Below, piece after piece: positions 13,368 through 22,132 of a stretch of 25,128 bases of DNA. Origin of the DNA: SIG440 sp045532055 (GTDB taxonomy: Bacteria > Bacillota > Clostridia > Monoglobales > Monoglobaceae); contig JAZSFF010000027.1 in the NCBI GenBank assembly GCA_045532055.1, positions 1 to 25,128 on the forward strand, in the 5' to 3' direction. The stretch's first letter is position 1. The number at the start of each line of letters is the position of its first letter. Under the pieces are notes generated by a model, which saw only the letters and a list, made by a program, of their open reading frames with translations, made no database searches and had not been told where the DNA came from. The position numbers were made by a program, and so were the translations under genes.

Positions 13368-15782
13368 TTACTTCACCACTATATTTATGAGTTTTTTGGG
13401 AATTGCAATAACCTTGACAACCTGTTTGCCGTCAATCAGTTCTTTAATTTTTTCGCTTTCCAAAGCTGCTTCCTGCATCTGCTGTGGGCTGAGCTCTGCG
13501 GAAATCATCATCTTGTCACGGATTTTACCGTTAATCTGAACAACAACCTCAACCTCATCATCAACAGTCTTTTCCTCATCATATTCAGGCCACTTTGTCT
13601 GAGAAAGCATACCCTCAAAACCTGCAATCTGCCAGAGTTCTTCAGTAATATGTGGAGCAACAGGGTTAAGAAGTGTGATAAAGGTCTTGAATTCAGCCTT
13701 ATTGATTTTTTCAACTTTCATTACGTCATTGATAAACGCCATAAGCGCTGCAATACCTGTATTGAACTTCATTCTATTGTAGTCATCAGTTACCTTTTTG
13801 ATTGTTTTGTGAAGAGCCGTTTCAAGCTCTTTTGAGTAGCTGTCGCCGTCAACGAGGATGTTCTGGAGATTCCATACTCTTTCAAGGAATTTGTAGCATC
13901 CCTTAACACCGTTCATGGACCAAGGTGTCGCTTGGTCAAAAGCACCGATAAACATTTCATAAGTTCTGAAAGTATCTGCACCATATTCATTGACAACATC
14001 ATCAGGGTTGATTACGTTGCCCCTTGATTTTGACATCTTTTCGCCGTTTTCACCCAAAATCATACCGTGCGAGGTTCTCTTCTGATAAGGTTCTTTTGTT
14101 GGAACAACACCGATATCATAGAGGAACTTGTGCCAGAATCTTGAATAAAGGAGATGTAGTGTTGTATGCTCCATACCGCCGTTGTACCAGTCAACTGGCA
14201 ACCAGTATTTGAGTTCTTCAAGTCCAGCAAGGAAGTCCGAATTGTTGGGGTCGATATATCTCAGGAAATACCATGAAGAACCAGCCCACTGTGGCATTGT
14301 GTCTGTTTCACGTTCTGCTTTGCCACCGCATTTTGGACATGTTGTTTCAACCCAATCCCTGATTTTGATAAGTGGTGATTCGCCTGATTCACCAGGTTCA
14401 AAATTCTTTGTATCAGGAAGTTGCAACGGCAGTTCACTCTCAGGGATTGCCACCCAACCGCACTTGGGACAGTTTACAAGAGGAATTGGCTCGCCCCAGT
14501 AACGCTGACGTGAGAACACCCAGTCACGAAGTTTGTAGTTTACCTTGCGTGTGCCGATGCCCTCTTTTTCTAGGAAGTCAATAATGGCTTTCTTTGCATC
14601 CTCAACCTGCATTCCTGTGAGGAATCCGGAATTCACCATTACACCTGTCTCAACATCGGTAAAGGCTTCTTTCTGAACATCCTCGCCGCCTGCAACAACT
14701 TCAATAATGGGCATATCAAACTTCTTTGCGAATTCCCAGTCACGGGTATCATGTGCAGGTACTGCCATAATGGCACCTGTTCCATAGGTTACAAGAACAT
14801 AATCTGAAATCCAAATGGGAATCTCGTCATTGTTTACGGGGTCTATTGCCATTATGCCTTTCAGCATAACCCCTGTCTTGTTTTTGTCAAGCTCTGCTCT
14901 TTCAAAATCGCTCTTTTTTGCCGCTTCGGCCTTATACGTTTCAACTTCGGCATAGTTTTCAATCATATCCCTACATTTTTCAACATAAGGGTGTTCAGGT
15001 GCAAGTACCATATATGTAGCACCAAAAAGAGTGTCAGGGCGTGTCGTATAAACTCTGATTTTATCATCAGTACCCTTGATCTTGAAATCTACTTCAGCAC
15101 CTTCGCTGCGTCCAATCCAGTTTGTCTGCTGGATTTTAACTCTCTCGATATAATCAAGGTCAGAAAGGTCGTCTATAAGACGCTGTGCATACTCGGTAAT
15201 CTTAAGCATCCACTGGCTCTTTTCTTTCTGAACAACTTCGCTTCCGCAACGTTCACAAACGCCATTTACAACTTCTTCGTTTGCAAGGCCTACCTTACAT
15301 CCGGTACAGAAGTTGATGGGCATTTTGGTCTTATACGCAAGACCTTTTTCAAAAAGTTTGAGGAAAATCCACTGTGTCCATTTGTAATAGTTGGGGTCGG
15401 TTGTGTTGATTTCCCTTGACCAGTCAAAACCAAAACCCAGCATTTTAAGCTGTCTTTTGAAGTTTTCGATATTGTTTTTGGTTACGATTGCAGGATGAAT
15501 GTTATTCTTTATAGCAAAATTCTCTGTGGGCAGACCAAATGCATCCCAACCCATAGGGAACAGAACATTGTATCCCTCAAGACGCTTTTTGCGGGTGATG
15601 ATGTCAATGGCAGTATATCCTCTTGGATGTCCTACGTGAAGACCATGTCCAGAAGGATACGGAAATTCCACAAGACCATAAAACTTGGGTTTTGTCTTAT
15701 CCGCATTTGATGCTTCAAAGGTCTTGTTTTCGTCCCATTTCTGTTGCCATTTTGCCTCAATAGATTTGAAATCGTATCTCAT
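13368..15782 (-). CDS. leuS: Leucyl-tRNA synthetase
   Basis: A class I aminoacyl-tRNA synthetase of 804 aa, normal bacterial length, that charges tRNA-Leu. The ATP-binding HIGH-type motif is HVGH (49-52) and KMSKS is near residue 580. The CP1 editing domain (TTRPDTLFGATY, then the acidic VPAHDTRDWEFA) and zinc-binding Cys pairs (CTGC and CERC around 159-180; CPKC twice around 440-490) are present. The spacing of 23 nt to rsfS leaves no room for a T-box leader, so leuS expression is tied to the operon promoter rather than directly to tRNA-Leu charging. GAAAGGA precedes the ATG. Confidence 0.98.
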   Translation of the reverse strand: MRYDFKSIEAKWQQKWDENKTFEASNADKTKPKFYGLVEFPYPSGHGLHVGHPRGYTAIDIITRKKRLEGYNVLFPMGWDAFGLPTENFAIKNNIHPAIVTKNNIENFKRQLKMLGFGFDWSREINTTDPNYYKWTQWIFLKLFEKGLAYKTKMPINFCTGCKVGLANEEVVNGVCERCGSEVVQKEKSQWMLKITEYAQRLIDDLSDLDYIERVKIQQTNWIGRSEGAEVDFKIKGTDDKIRVYTTRPDTLFGATYMVLAPEHPYVEKCRDMIENYAEVETYKAEAAKKSDFERAELDKNKTGVMLKGIMAIDPVNNDEIPIWISDYVLVTYGTGAIMAVPAHDTRDWEFAKKFDMPIIEVVAGGEDVQKEAFTDVETGVMVNSGFLTGMQVEDAKKAIIDFLEKEGIGTRKVNYKLRDWVFSRQRYWGEPIPLVNCPKCGWVAIPESELPLQLPDTKNFEPGESGESPLIKIRDWVETTCPKCGGKAERETDTMPQWAGSSWYFLRYIDPNNSDFLAGLEELKYWLPVDWYNGGMEHTTLHLLYSRFWHKFLYDIGVVPTKEPYQKRTSHGMILGENGEKMSKSRGNVINPDDVVNEYGADTFRTYEMFIGAFDQATPWSMNGVKGCYKFLERVWNLQNILVDGDSYSKELETALHKTIKKVTDDYNRMKFNTGIAALMAFINDVMKVEKINKAEFKTFITLLNPVAPHITEELWQIAGFEGMLSQTKWPEYDEEKTVDDEVEVVVQINGKIRDKMMISAELSPQQMQEAALESEKIKELIDGKQVVKVIAIPKKLINIVVK

Positions 15783-15805
15783 TTATAATCAATCCTTTCG
15801 GTTTT

Positions 15806-16165
15806 TTATTCTGTTAACAAATCGTCTATATCAACTGTCGGTGCATCTTTCCAGATATGCTCCAGTTTGTAAAATTCTCTGGGTTCTGACTGGAATATAT
15901 GCACAATCATATCATCATATCCCAAAAGAATCCATTCCGCTGAATCATAGCCCTCTTTGTTCCAGAGCTTTGCACCCTCTTTTTGCATTTCTTCTTCAAC
16001 GTGGTCGCATATTGCCTGGACATTTTTGTTTGAACCACCCGTAGCAACAACAAAATATCCAGTCAGGGTTGTCAGCTCATGCAAATCCAAAACCTGAATG
16101 TCTTTGCCCATTTTTTTGTCAATGGCCTTGACCACTGTATTTACCAAATTATTCTCACAACTCAT
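15806..16165 (-). CDS. rsfS: Ribosomal silencing factor RsfS
   Basis: A 119-residue YbeB/Iojap-family protein that binds L14 on the 50S subunit and blocks subunit joining when nutrients are short. The fold signature is clear (IQVLDLHELTTLTGYFVVATGGSNKNVQAICDHV in overview, then EWILLGYDDMIVHIF and REFYKLEHIWKDAP). GAGAAAGGGA precedes the ATG. It sits in the widespread nadD-yqeK-LCP-rsfS order, and its placement before leuS is common in Clostridia. Confidence 0.96.
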   Translation of the reverse strand: MSCENNLVNTVVKAIDKKMGKDIQVLDLHELTTLTGYFVVATGGSNKNVQAICDHVEEEMQKEGAKLWNKEGYDSAEWILLGYDDMIVHIFQSEPREFYKLEHIWKDAPTVDIDDLLTE

Positions 16166-16182
16166 ATTTTTATCCCTTTCTC

Positions 16183-17418
16183 CTAAAACGAAAAGTCATT
16201 GCCGATTTTAAGTGTGACATCTGCTGTCTTTTCACCCTCTGTCTTTGCAATCTCCTCAATGGTAGTGGCTATTTCCACACTGTTATAGAGCTTTTGAACC
16301 TCGGTTGCACCCATTTTCTGATTGTGATTTACAAGTTTTGATGTATCCAGAATTCTGTCTGATTTTTCAGCAGATACCACATTAAATCCATAGTCTTTCA
16401 GAGTGTCTGCAACCGCTTTCAGAACGTCAACTTTTTCATTGTCAATTCCCGTTGCATCAATCACTCTGACTCTGATAAAGCGATTTTTGAGAGAGCCCTT
16501 GTAGCCGTCTGCACGTTCCGTCTTTTTGACCGTAAAATGTTCCTCCATCAATGCCTTTGTTGCCTCCTGGTCATGGAAGAAGTATGACACGCCGTTTTCC
16601 GCATAATCTCCTGTTCCGGGCAATGTGAGAATATTCACTTTATCCAAACTGAAATCAGGAATTCTGCCTATATACTTTATAATTTCTTCACCTGTAAAGT
16701 CGGTTTTTACATTGTCTGCAATTATGCTGAGAATTTTGGGAGCTTTGAATATAGTACTTCCGCTGAGAAGTTTGTCCATTGCAGCCTCATAAAAACTCTT
16801 TTGGGCTGCAATTCTGTCAATATCACCATTGGGATAACCTGTCCCGTCATTATTATATCTGAACCTCATAAACATCTCGGAACGCCTGCCATTGAGAAGC
16901 TGTGTTCCGGGGTAAAGGTCTATGGTCAAATTTTGAACCGGGTCGGTATAATACATTCGCATAGGGACATTAACCTCAACGCCGCCTATTGCATCAATCA
17001 GTTCACGGAATGCCTTGAAACTTACTATTACATGTTTCTCCGGTCGGATTCCTATTACACTTTCAATCTCATCATACATGGTCTGGATTTTTCCCGAACT
17101 TCCGTATGCGGAATTTATTTTTTTGTCGTATCTGTCGTTTTCCACCTTTGTATCACGGGGTATCTGCAACACGTTTATGGAATTATCATTCAAATTATAT
17201 CTGCAAAACAGTATGAGGTCCGTCCGATAACCTTCTTCGTCTATTCCGGCAACCACAAAATCCTGAACTGTGTCAGATGATGACAGTACATTGCTTCTGA
17301 AACCGAACTTTATGGGTTCACCGCTTATTATAGAAACTGCCCCTGCAAATCCTACATAGATGAGCATAAGCAGTATAAGTATTGCAACCACAAGCCTTAA
17401 GGGTGATTTTATTCTCAT
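16183..17418 (-). CDS. LytR-CpsA-Psr (LCP) family cell-wall ligase
   Basis: A membrane-anchored enzyme of 411 aa that attaches undecaprenyl-linked polymers such as teichoic acids or capsule to peptidoglycan. It has one N-terminal transmembrane anchor (about 8-30), an extracellular LCP domain (about 55-235) with the conserved arginine/aspartate motifs YRTDLILF, IPRDTKV and FMRFRY, and a C-terminal LytR_C domain (about 318-408, IRVRVIDATG to VTLKIG). Its ATG overlaps the yqeK stop by 4 bp (ATGA). The polymer attached cannot be told from sequence. The yqeK-LCP-rsfS order is typical of Firmicutes. Confidence 0.94.
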   Translation of the reverse strand: MRIKSPLRLVVAILILLMLIYVGFAGAVSIISGEPIKFGFRSNVLSSSDTVQDFVVAGIDEEGYRTDLILFCRYNLNDNSINVLQIPRDTKVENDRYDKKINSAYGSSGKIQTMYDEIESVIGIRPEKHVIVSFKAFRELIDAIGGVEVNVPMRMYYTDPVQNLTIDLYPGTQLLNGRRSEMFMRFRYNNDGTGYPNGDIDRIAAQKSFYEAAMDKLLSGSTIFKAPKILSIIADNVKTDFTGEEIIKYIGRIPDFSLDKVNILTLPGTGDYAENGVSYFFHDQEATKALMEEHFTVKKTERADGYKGSLKNRFIRVRVIDATGIDNEKVDVLKAVADTLKDYGFNVVSAEKSDRILDTSKLVNHNQKMGATEVQKLYNSVEIATTIEEIAKTEGEKTADVTLKIGNDFSF

Positions 17419-17999
17419 TTATCCTGACCTCTTTTACTCTTCATTAAAAAACTGTTGCGTGTTGTCACCGTATCTGTATGCAAAACTTTGCCGCAATCGA
17501 TTATAAACTTAATAACAATATCAGCCTGGCACAGCACTGCTTTGTCAATATCCTCGTATGCTATTTTCCTTACAATATCTGCCTCGGGGTATATTCTTCC
17601 CTCTTCAATAAAGTCTGCCACGTATATTATCTTTTCAAGCATGTCCATATCACTGCGCCCAGTGGTATGAAACCTTACCGCATTAAGAATTTCTTCTTCT
17701 TTAATCCCAAACTTATCCCTTGCAATGTATGCTGCCAGTGGTCCGTGCAATAGTGATCCATTCTCTCGTTCTGTATCGTCGGGAATATATCCAAAACTCT
17801 CAAGCATCTTTATCGCTTGGTTATAGGGTATTTCCTTGGCAATATCATGAATGAGACCTGCCAAATACGCAGAATCGCCATCCACATTCCAATATTCCGC
17901 CAGACGCCTCGCCTCACGGGCAACATTTTCGGTATGTTTGAATCGGCTTTCACTCATAACCGATTTTGCATAATCTCTTATTTCATCAACAGTCCTCAT
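17415..17999 (-). CDS. yqeK: YqeK-type HD phosphohydrolase (symmetrical Ap4A hydrolase)
   Basis: A 194-residue HD-domain protein. The family splits diadenosine tetraphosphate symmetrically to two ADP, removing an alarmone formed under stress. Metal-ligand candidates are His22 (KHTENV), His51-Asp52 (IHDIAKEIP), His85 (LLHGPLAA), His111 (FHTTG) and Asp129 (VADFIEEGR), all in the YqeK-characteristic order. It starts 2 nt after nadD ends and overlaps the LCP gene, so the three are tightly coupled. Position right after nadD is the usual one for yqeK. Confidence 0.94.
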   Translation of the reverse strand: MRTVDEIRDYAKSVMSESRFKHTENVAREARRLAEYWNVDGDSAYLAGLIHDIAKEIPYNQAIKMLESFGYIPDDTERENGSLLHGPLAAYIARDKFGIKEEEILNAVRFHTTGRSDMDMLEKIIYVADFIEEGRIYPEADIVRKIAYEDIDKAVLCQADIVIKFIIDCGKVLHTDTVTTRNSFLMKSKRGQDK

Positions 18000-18001
18000 A
18001 G

Positions 18002-18613
18002 TTATTCACGATTTTCCTTGTAAATTCCTGACTTATAAATATAATCAATCACTTTGTCACATACCATATCCTTTATGGATTGGTCGCACTTTATACGCCT
18101 GCGTATATCTGAAGACGACATCTCGATGGTGTCCATAGTAATCTTTGTTATATCTGCATTATATTTTGTTCTATAATACTCTATGGTTTGTTCCACATCG
18201 CAATTTTCCACTCCGCCACGTCCTGCAACAACAATTTCAGCCTGACGGAAGATTGCCTCAGGGCAAAACCACTCTTCCATTTGACACAAAGAGTCTGCCC
18301 CTACTATAAAACACAATCTGTCATCAGGATAAATTTTTTTCAGTTTTTCAAGGGTCTTTGCTGTATAGCTCTTCCCCCTGTCCAAGACCTCTATATCCGA
18401 TATTTCAAAGTCCGAATGTCCCGCAATAGCCAGCCTGACCATTTCGATACGATGCTTGCCGTCGGGAATGTCTGATGCATCTTTGTGTGGTGGGTTGCCA
18501 CATGGAACAAACAAAACTTTGTCAAGTCCTGCCTTTTTCATTGCCTCACAGGCAATGGTCAAATGTCCAACATGTGGTGGATTAAAGGTCCCACCTAAAA
18601 TTCCGATTCGCAA
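18002..18613 (-). CDS. nadD: Nicotinate-nucleotide adenylyltransferase
   Basis: A 203-residue nucleotidyltransferase that adenylates nicotinate mononucleotide to deamido-NAD, the step just before NadE. The GGTFNPPHVGH motif is at 7-17 and the phosphate-binding SSSDIR at 166-171. An ISSTDIR-type ending is the family norm. It follows the propeller-protein gene by 15 nt and precedes yqeK by 2 nt. NadE, the next enzyme, lies five genes further along the same transcript. Confidence 0.97.
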   Translation of the reverse strand: MRIGILGGTFNPPHVGHLTIACEAMKKAGLDKVLFVPCGNPPHKDASDIPDGKHRIEMVRLAIAGHSDFEISDIEVLDRGKSYTAKTLEKLKKIYPDDRLCFIVGADSLCQMEEWFCPEAIFRQAEIVVAGRGGVENCDVEQTIEYYRTKYNADITKITMDTIEMSSSDIRRRIKCDQSIKDMVCDKVIDYIYKSGIYKENRE

Positions 18614-18628
18614 TCTGCGTCTCCCCTT

Positions 18629-20668
18629 TTAGTAGGTAAGAATTTCGTCAACACTGGTATTAAGTTCTGACCAGTCGCTTTTTCCGTTCTTGATAAGATA
18701 CATATCAAAACTACCGTCATCAGGATTTAGATTCTTATAGAACAATACGTCATCAAGGCTTGTCACATCAAAACCAAATACCTCTGAAGCCAATTCTTCT
18801 GATGCCCCATCGATACTCATTCTCTCTATAGTTCCGAATGCACCCTCAACATTGAAGTTTGAGATATAGAATATATTATCTCCCGAATTGGAAACTCCAA
18901 ACATCTCCGGTGAAACTTCCTCTTTCAGCAATGTCATGTCCTTGCCATCAAGGACATAAATATCAAACACTTTTCTGGATGGACTATAATCCTTAGCAAA
19001 AATAAATTTACCATCCTGTGCCCTGTAGCAGAAATACACATCTTCAGCGATTGGTGTTTCTGAAACAATGCGGCCGTTCTTGTATTCACACAAGTTGAGT
19101 GTACCGCCGCCTTTGAATGATTCAAACTCTGAAATATACAGAATATTCCTGCAATCTTCGCTGACTGCCATCTGGGGTTTGCCCGCAACAACCTGATAAT
19201 CAACTACAACATTGCCGGCAATTTTCTGAGGTTGTTTGCCCCTTGTATATGCATAAAAGTCGGCCAATTTGCCGGTGTATACTTTGTCATATAATACGGT
19301 TTTTTCATCTTTTGACAACATAAGAATACTGTTCATGCCAGAGGCAATCTTTTCTTTTTTGCCTGAATCAATGTCCACTGTATAGAGGTTGTTTGTTCCA
19401 TCATCAGCCATTCCGTAAACAAACAAACTGTTTTTCTTTTTCTGCATAAGAGGTGCTTTCTTGGTTCTTTCCCCAAGTCGGATTGCACGACCTTTATTAT
19501 TTATAGCATAGATGTCAAACGAACCGTCTTCGGTATCATAATCTTTTGCATAAATGTGTGACGAATTATCGCTGCTTGAGCCAAACAGTTTGCACACATC
19601 TGTATCAAGCTTCACCTTTTCATCTTTCAGCTTTGAAAGGCTCTTGGCATACATATCCCCACGCATTTCCACTCTGTTGAGGTTCTGGAGGAAAATCGCC
19701 CACTGGCCATCTCCTGAAAACTTAAATGTTCCATGATCAATGTCTGTTGCAATCTTGAAAGGTTCTTCAATGCCTGACTCCCAGTAATGAAGCACGCCCA
19801 TATCCCCATTCTTATCTGTTGACTGAAGATAAAGCAGTTTTTCACCGTCTTCTGTCATCAAAACAGAGTTATGTACCGCATCAGAAATCTGCATTTTTTT
19901 CTTTGGTTTTCCGTTTTCTATCAGGCAAAGTGTTCCGCTGTTGGTGTCAGGGTCAAAGTTTTCAAAAAAGAATGTCTTTTTGCCGTCCTTTGATTTGTAA
20001 ACAATTCCTGCGTCCTTTGCCGCTCTTTCAGCAGAAATAGCGTTGCCATTTTCATCAAGATTTCTTAAATAATCATCACTGACCACATTCTCAGATACAA
20101 TGATGTTTTTACCTCTGTATACCATATACATGGAATTATCCTTGATGTAGGTGTATGACGCAACTGTGCTGTCGCCACCTGAAAGTGCCCCCGCAAGAGC
20201 AACAACCGCCCAAACAAGTACTCCAAGACACACCGCAATCGCAACAATTCCTACAGCACGTTTTCCTAAAGATTTCATTGCTTCACTGTTGTCCTTTTTA
20301 GCCTTTGCAACTTTTTCAGGCTTTGTCTTGACTAGTTTTTCTTTGTTTTGACGAATTCTATCATCCTTCATTGCAGCTTTCAGTTCCTGCTGTTTTGCAG
20401 CATTTCTTCGTGCCGCACGTCTTGCTGCACGTTTTGCCTTACGTCTCTCCGCCATAAATTTTTCAAGTTTGCTCTTTTTAGATGTCTTTTCAGACGCCTC
20501 TTTTGCAAGCTCACGAAGCTTTTGCACCTGTTCTGTTGAAGTTATAGTATACTTAAAGTCAAAATTTCTGAACTTTTCGTCCTCCACAACTGTACCTATC
20601 AAAGTTTTGCAATATGGGCATTTCTTGATACCCTCATAAATATCTGCTCCGCATTCCGGACATTTCAT
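18629..20668 (-). CDS. Zinc-ribbon, single-helix membrane protein with a beta-propeller-like outer domain
   Basis: I do not recognise a named family. The 679 residues fall into four parts: a zinc ribbon (Cys3, Cys6, Cys17, Cys20; CPECG and CPYCK), a long strongly basic region (about 61-137, with runs such as KRAARRAARR), one transmembrane helix (about 138-162), and about 510 residues of repeated short strands with recurring patterns such as IFYISNFN, FIFAKDYS, ILYISEFES and LFYKNLNPDDGSFDMYLI. These look like WD40/TolB-type propeller blades. The topology would put ribbon and basic region inside and propeller outside. The ATG at 20668 is chosen over an upstream TTG because GGAGGG lies 6 nt before it. 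It heads the nadD-yqeK-LCP operon. Function is unknown; a sensor or scaffold role is possible. Confidence 0.8.
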   Translation of the reverse strand: MKCPECGADIYEGIKKCPYCKTLIGTVVEDEKFRNFDFKYTITSTEQVQKLRELAKEASEKTSKKSKLEKFMAERRKAKRAARRAARRNAAKQQELKAAMKDDRIRQNKEKLVKTKPEKVAKAKKDNSEAMKSLGKRAVGIVAIAVCLGVLVWAVVALAGALSGGDSTVASYTYIKDNSMYMVYRGKNIIVSENVVSDDYLRNLDENGNAISAERAAKDAGIVYKSKDGKKTFFFENFDPDTNSGTLCLIENGKPKKKMQISDAVHNSVLMTEDGEKLLYLQSTDKNGDMGVLHYWESGIEEPFKIATDIDHGTFKFSGDGQWAIFLQNLNRVEMRGDMYAKSLSKLKDEKVKLDTDVCKLFGSSSDNSSHIYAKDYDTEDGSFDIYAINNKGRAIRLGERTKKAPLMQKKKNSLFVYGMADDGTNNLYTVDIDSGKKEKIASGMNSILMLSKDEKTVLYDKVYTGKLADFYAYTRGKQPQKIAGNVVVDYQVVAGKPQMAVSEDCRNILYISEFESFKGGGTLNLCEYKNGRIVSETPIAEDVYFCYRAQDGKFIFAKDYSPSRKVFDIYVLDGKDMTLLKEEVSPEMFGVSNSGDNIFYISNFNVEGAFGTIERMSIDGASEELASEVFGFDVTSLDDVLFYKNLNPDDGSFDMYLIKNGKSDWSELNTSVDEILTY

Positions 20669-20722
20669 CAGAATCCCTCCGATTTCTTTCAAAAAATATC
20701 TATTTGTTTCAGTAAATCACAT

Positions 20723-20754
20723 TATGTCGTTGACATACATAGGCACAAACCTAT
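20723..20754 (-). promoter_or_regulatory. Two tandem inverted repeats in the leader of the propeller-nadD operon
   Basis: Just downstream of the promoter lie ATAGG-N6-CCTAT (20739-20754) and TATGTC-N3-GACATA (20723-20737). They would form two small stem-loops at the very 5' end of the mRNA or act as DNA operators. The leader is about 88 nt long in total. Confidence 0.5.
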
Positions 20755-20762
20755 ACATTGTC

Positions 20763-20791
20763 AGTATATCATAATAAAAATGAAAAAACAA
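20763..20791 (-). promoter_or_regulatory. Promoter of the propeller-nadD-yqeK-LCP-rsfS-leuS operon
   Basis: On the minus strand: TTGTTT (20786-20791), 17-nt spacer, TATACT (20763-20768), with TG one base before the -10. It lies about 20 nt after the trmD stop, and no clear terminator separates it from trmD. Confidence 0.7.
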
Positions 20792-20809
20792 CAGTATATT
20801 ATGTTTTTC

Positions 20810-21553
20810 CTAATTATTTTCTTTCAGTTTTTCTACAATCTCAAGGTCCTTTTTGCTCAAACAGGCTTTGCTGAGCATTCCCCTTCTCTTTTTGAATGTA
20901 TTTGCAATTGCCTCTGTGTGTTTCCATTCCTCAATCAGCTTATGATTGCCACTGAGCAAAACCTCGGGAACTTCCTTGCCGTTCCATACACTTGGTCTTG
21001 TATACTGAGGATATTCAAGGAGTCCGTTAAAATGAGATTCATCGGCAAAGGCGTCCTCACACGCAAGCACACCGGGTATCATTCTGGCTGTGGCATCAAC
21101 CACTGCCATAGCAGCGATTTCACCGCCGGTAAGTACAAAATCTCCAACAGAAATCTCAATATCCACAATCTCGTCAATCACCCTCTGGTCAACGCCCTCA
21201 TAGTGTCCGCACAGAATTACAAGGTGTTTTTCCTTTGAAAGACGTTTTGCCGTGGACTGTCTGAAAGTCTTGCCCTGGGGTGACATATATATGGTTTTAG
21301 GTTTATAATCAAGACCCTCGCAAACACTTTTGTATGCCAAAAAGATAGGTTCTGCCTGCATGACCATTCCCTGACCACCACCATAAGGATAGTCGTCTAC
21401 TTGTCTGTGTTTATTAAAGGCAAAATCCCTTATCTGAACACAGTTTATCTCCAGTATTCCATTTTCCACAGCTCGTCCGATAATGGAGTTTTTAAGCACC
21501 GCATCAAACATCTCAGGGAACAATGTCAATATATCAACTTTCAACCTTGCCAT
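20810..21553 (-). CDS. trmD: tRNA (guanine-N1)-methyltransferase
   Basis: Methylates G37 next to the anticodon using S-adenosylmethionine, which prevents frameshifting. It has 247 aa with the SPOUT/TrmD knot motifs (DYPYGGGQGMVM, LCGHYEGVDQRV, SVGDFVLTGGEIAA) and a C-terminal helical domain that ends at KLKENN. The ATG at 21553 shares its A with the rimM stop (TGATG), so the start one codon earlier (TTG) is less likely. It is the last gene of the ylxM-ffh-rpsP-khpA-rimM-trmD operon. Confidence 0.97.
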   Translation of the reverse strand: MARLKVDILTLFPEMFDAVLKNSIIGRAVENGILEINCVQIRDFAFNKHRQVDDYPYGGGQGMVMQAEPIFLAYKSVCEGLDYKPKTIYMSPQGKTFRQSTAKRLSKEKHLVILCGHYEGVDQRVIDEIVDIEISVGDFVLTGGEIAAMAVVDATARMIPGVLACEDAFADESHFNGLLEYPQYTRPSVWNGKEVPEVLLSGNHKLIEEWKHTEAIANTFKKRRGMLSKACLSKKDLEIVEKLKENN

Positions 21554-22050
21554 CAATCAATCAACCCTTTTAACGGCTGCACCAATATACTGCGGTTTTC
21601 CAAATCAACAGATTTCACCACATCATCTATAACTGGAATCAAAACCTGCTTTTTGTTGTCGTCCTCAACCACATAAACATCGTTGCTGCCTGTTTTTATT
21701 ATATCACACACCTTGCCCAGATGCCTTCCCTCCACAGTTTCTACAATGCAGCCAAGGAGGTCGCATATATAATACGTTCCCTCAGGCAATTCTCCCAACT
21801 CTTCACGGGGGACTGTCAATGTTTTGTTGCGATATCTCTCCGCATCATTGATGTCATCAATCCCTTTTAGCTTGAGAATAACCATATTTTTGTGAATTCT
21901 TGATTTTTCAATATCAAATTCTTCACCATCTATCAAAACATACGCAAGTTCATGAAAAACCTCGGGATAATCACACCAAGGCATAACCTTCACATCACCG
22001 CGAAGTCCATGCGTATTCACTATTTGTCCAACTTCAAGATAATCTTTCAT
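21553..22050 (-). CDS. rimM: 16S rRNA processing protein RimM
   Basis: A 165-residue 30S maturation factor that binds S19 and helps fold the 16S head domain. The N-terminal RimM barrel carries GQIVNTHGLRGDVKV (8-22) and the C-terminal PRC barrel covers about 90-165 (GTYYICDLLGC to VQPLKGLI). GAGGAAA precedes the ATG. It overlaps trmD by one base and is preceded by an 82-nt gap with a hairpin after khpA. Confidence 0.97.
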   Translation of the reverse strand: MKDYLEVGQIVNTHGLRGDVKVMPWCDYPEVFHELAYVLIDGEEFDIEKSRIHKNMVILKLKGIDDINDAERYRNKTLTVPREELGELPEGTYYICDLLGCIVETVEGRHLGKVCDIIKTGSNDVYVVEDDNKKQVLIPVIDDVVKSVDLENRSILVQPLKGLID

Positions 22051-22093
22051 ATCAAATTTCCTCTACCAAAACTTTTCCTTATAAAGCAAGCAA

Positions 22094-22118
22094 AGACTGT
22101 ACCTATACGATACAGTCT
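22094..22118 (-). other. Intergenic hairpin between khpA and rimM
   Basis: A perfect 8-bp stem (AGACTGTA with TACAGTCT, 9-nt loop) is followed on the minus strand by TTGCTTGCTTT, not a proper U tract. It is likely a processing or weak attenuation structure inside the ribosomal operon. Confidence 0.5.
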
Positions 22119-22132
22119 GCCTTGTGCGTCGG

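Noticed and set aside
15783..15805. T-box leader for leuS
   Set aside because: Only 23 nt separate rsfS and leuS, and no specifier stem or T-box sequence fits.
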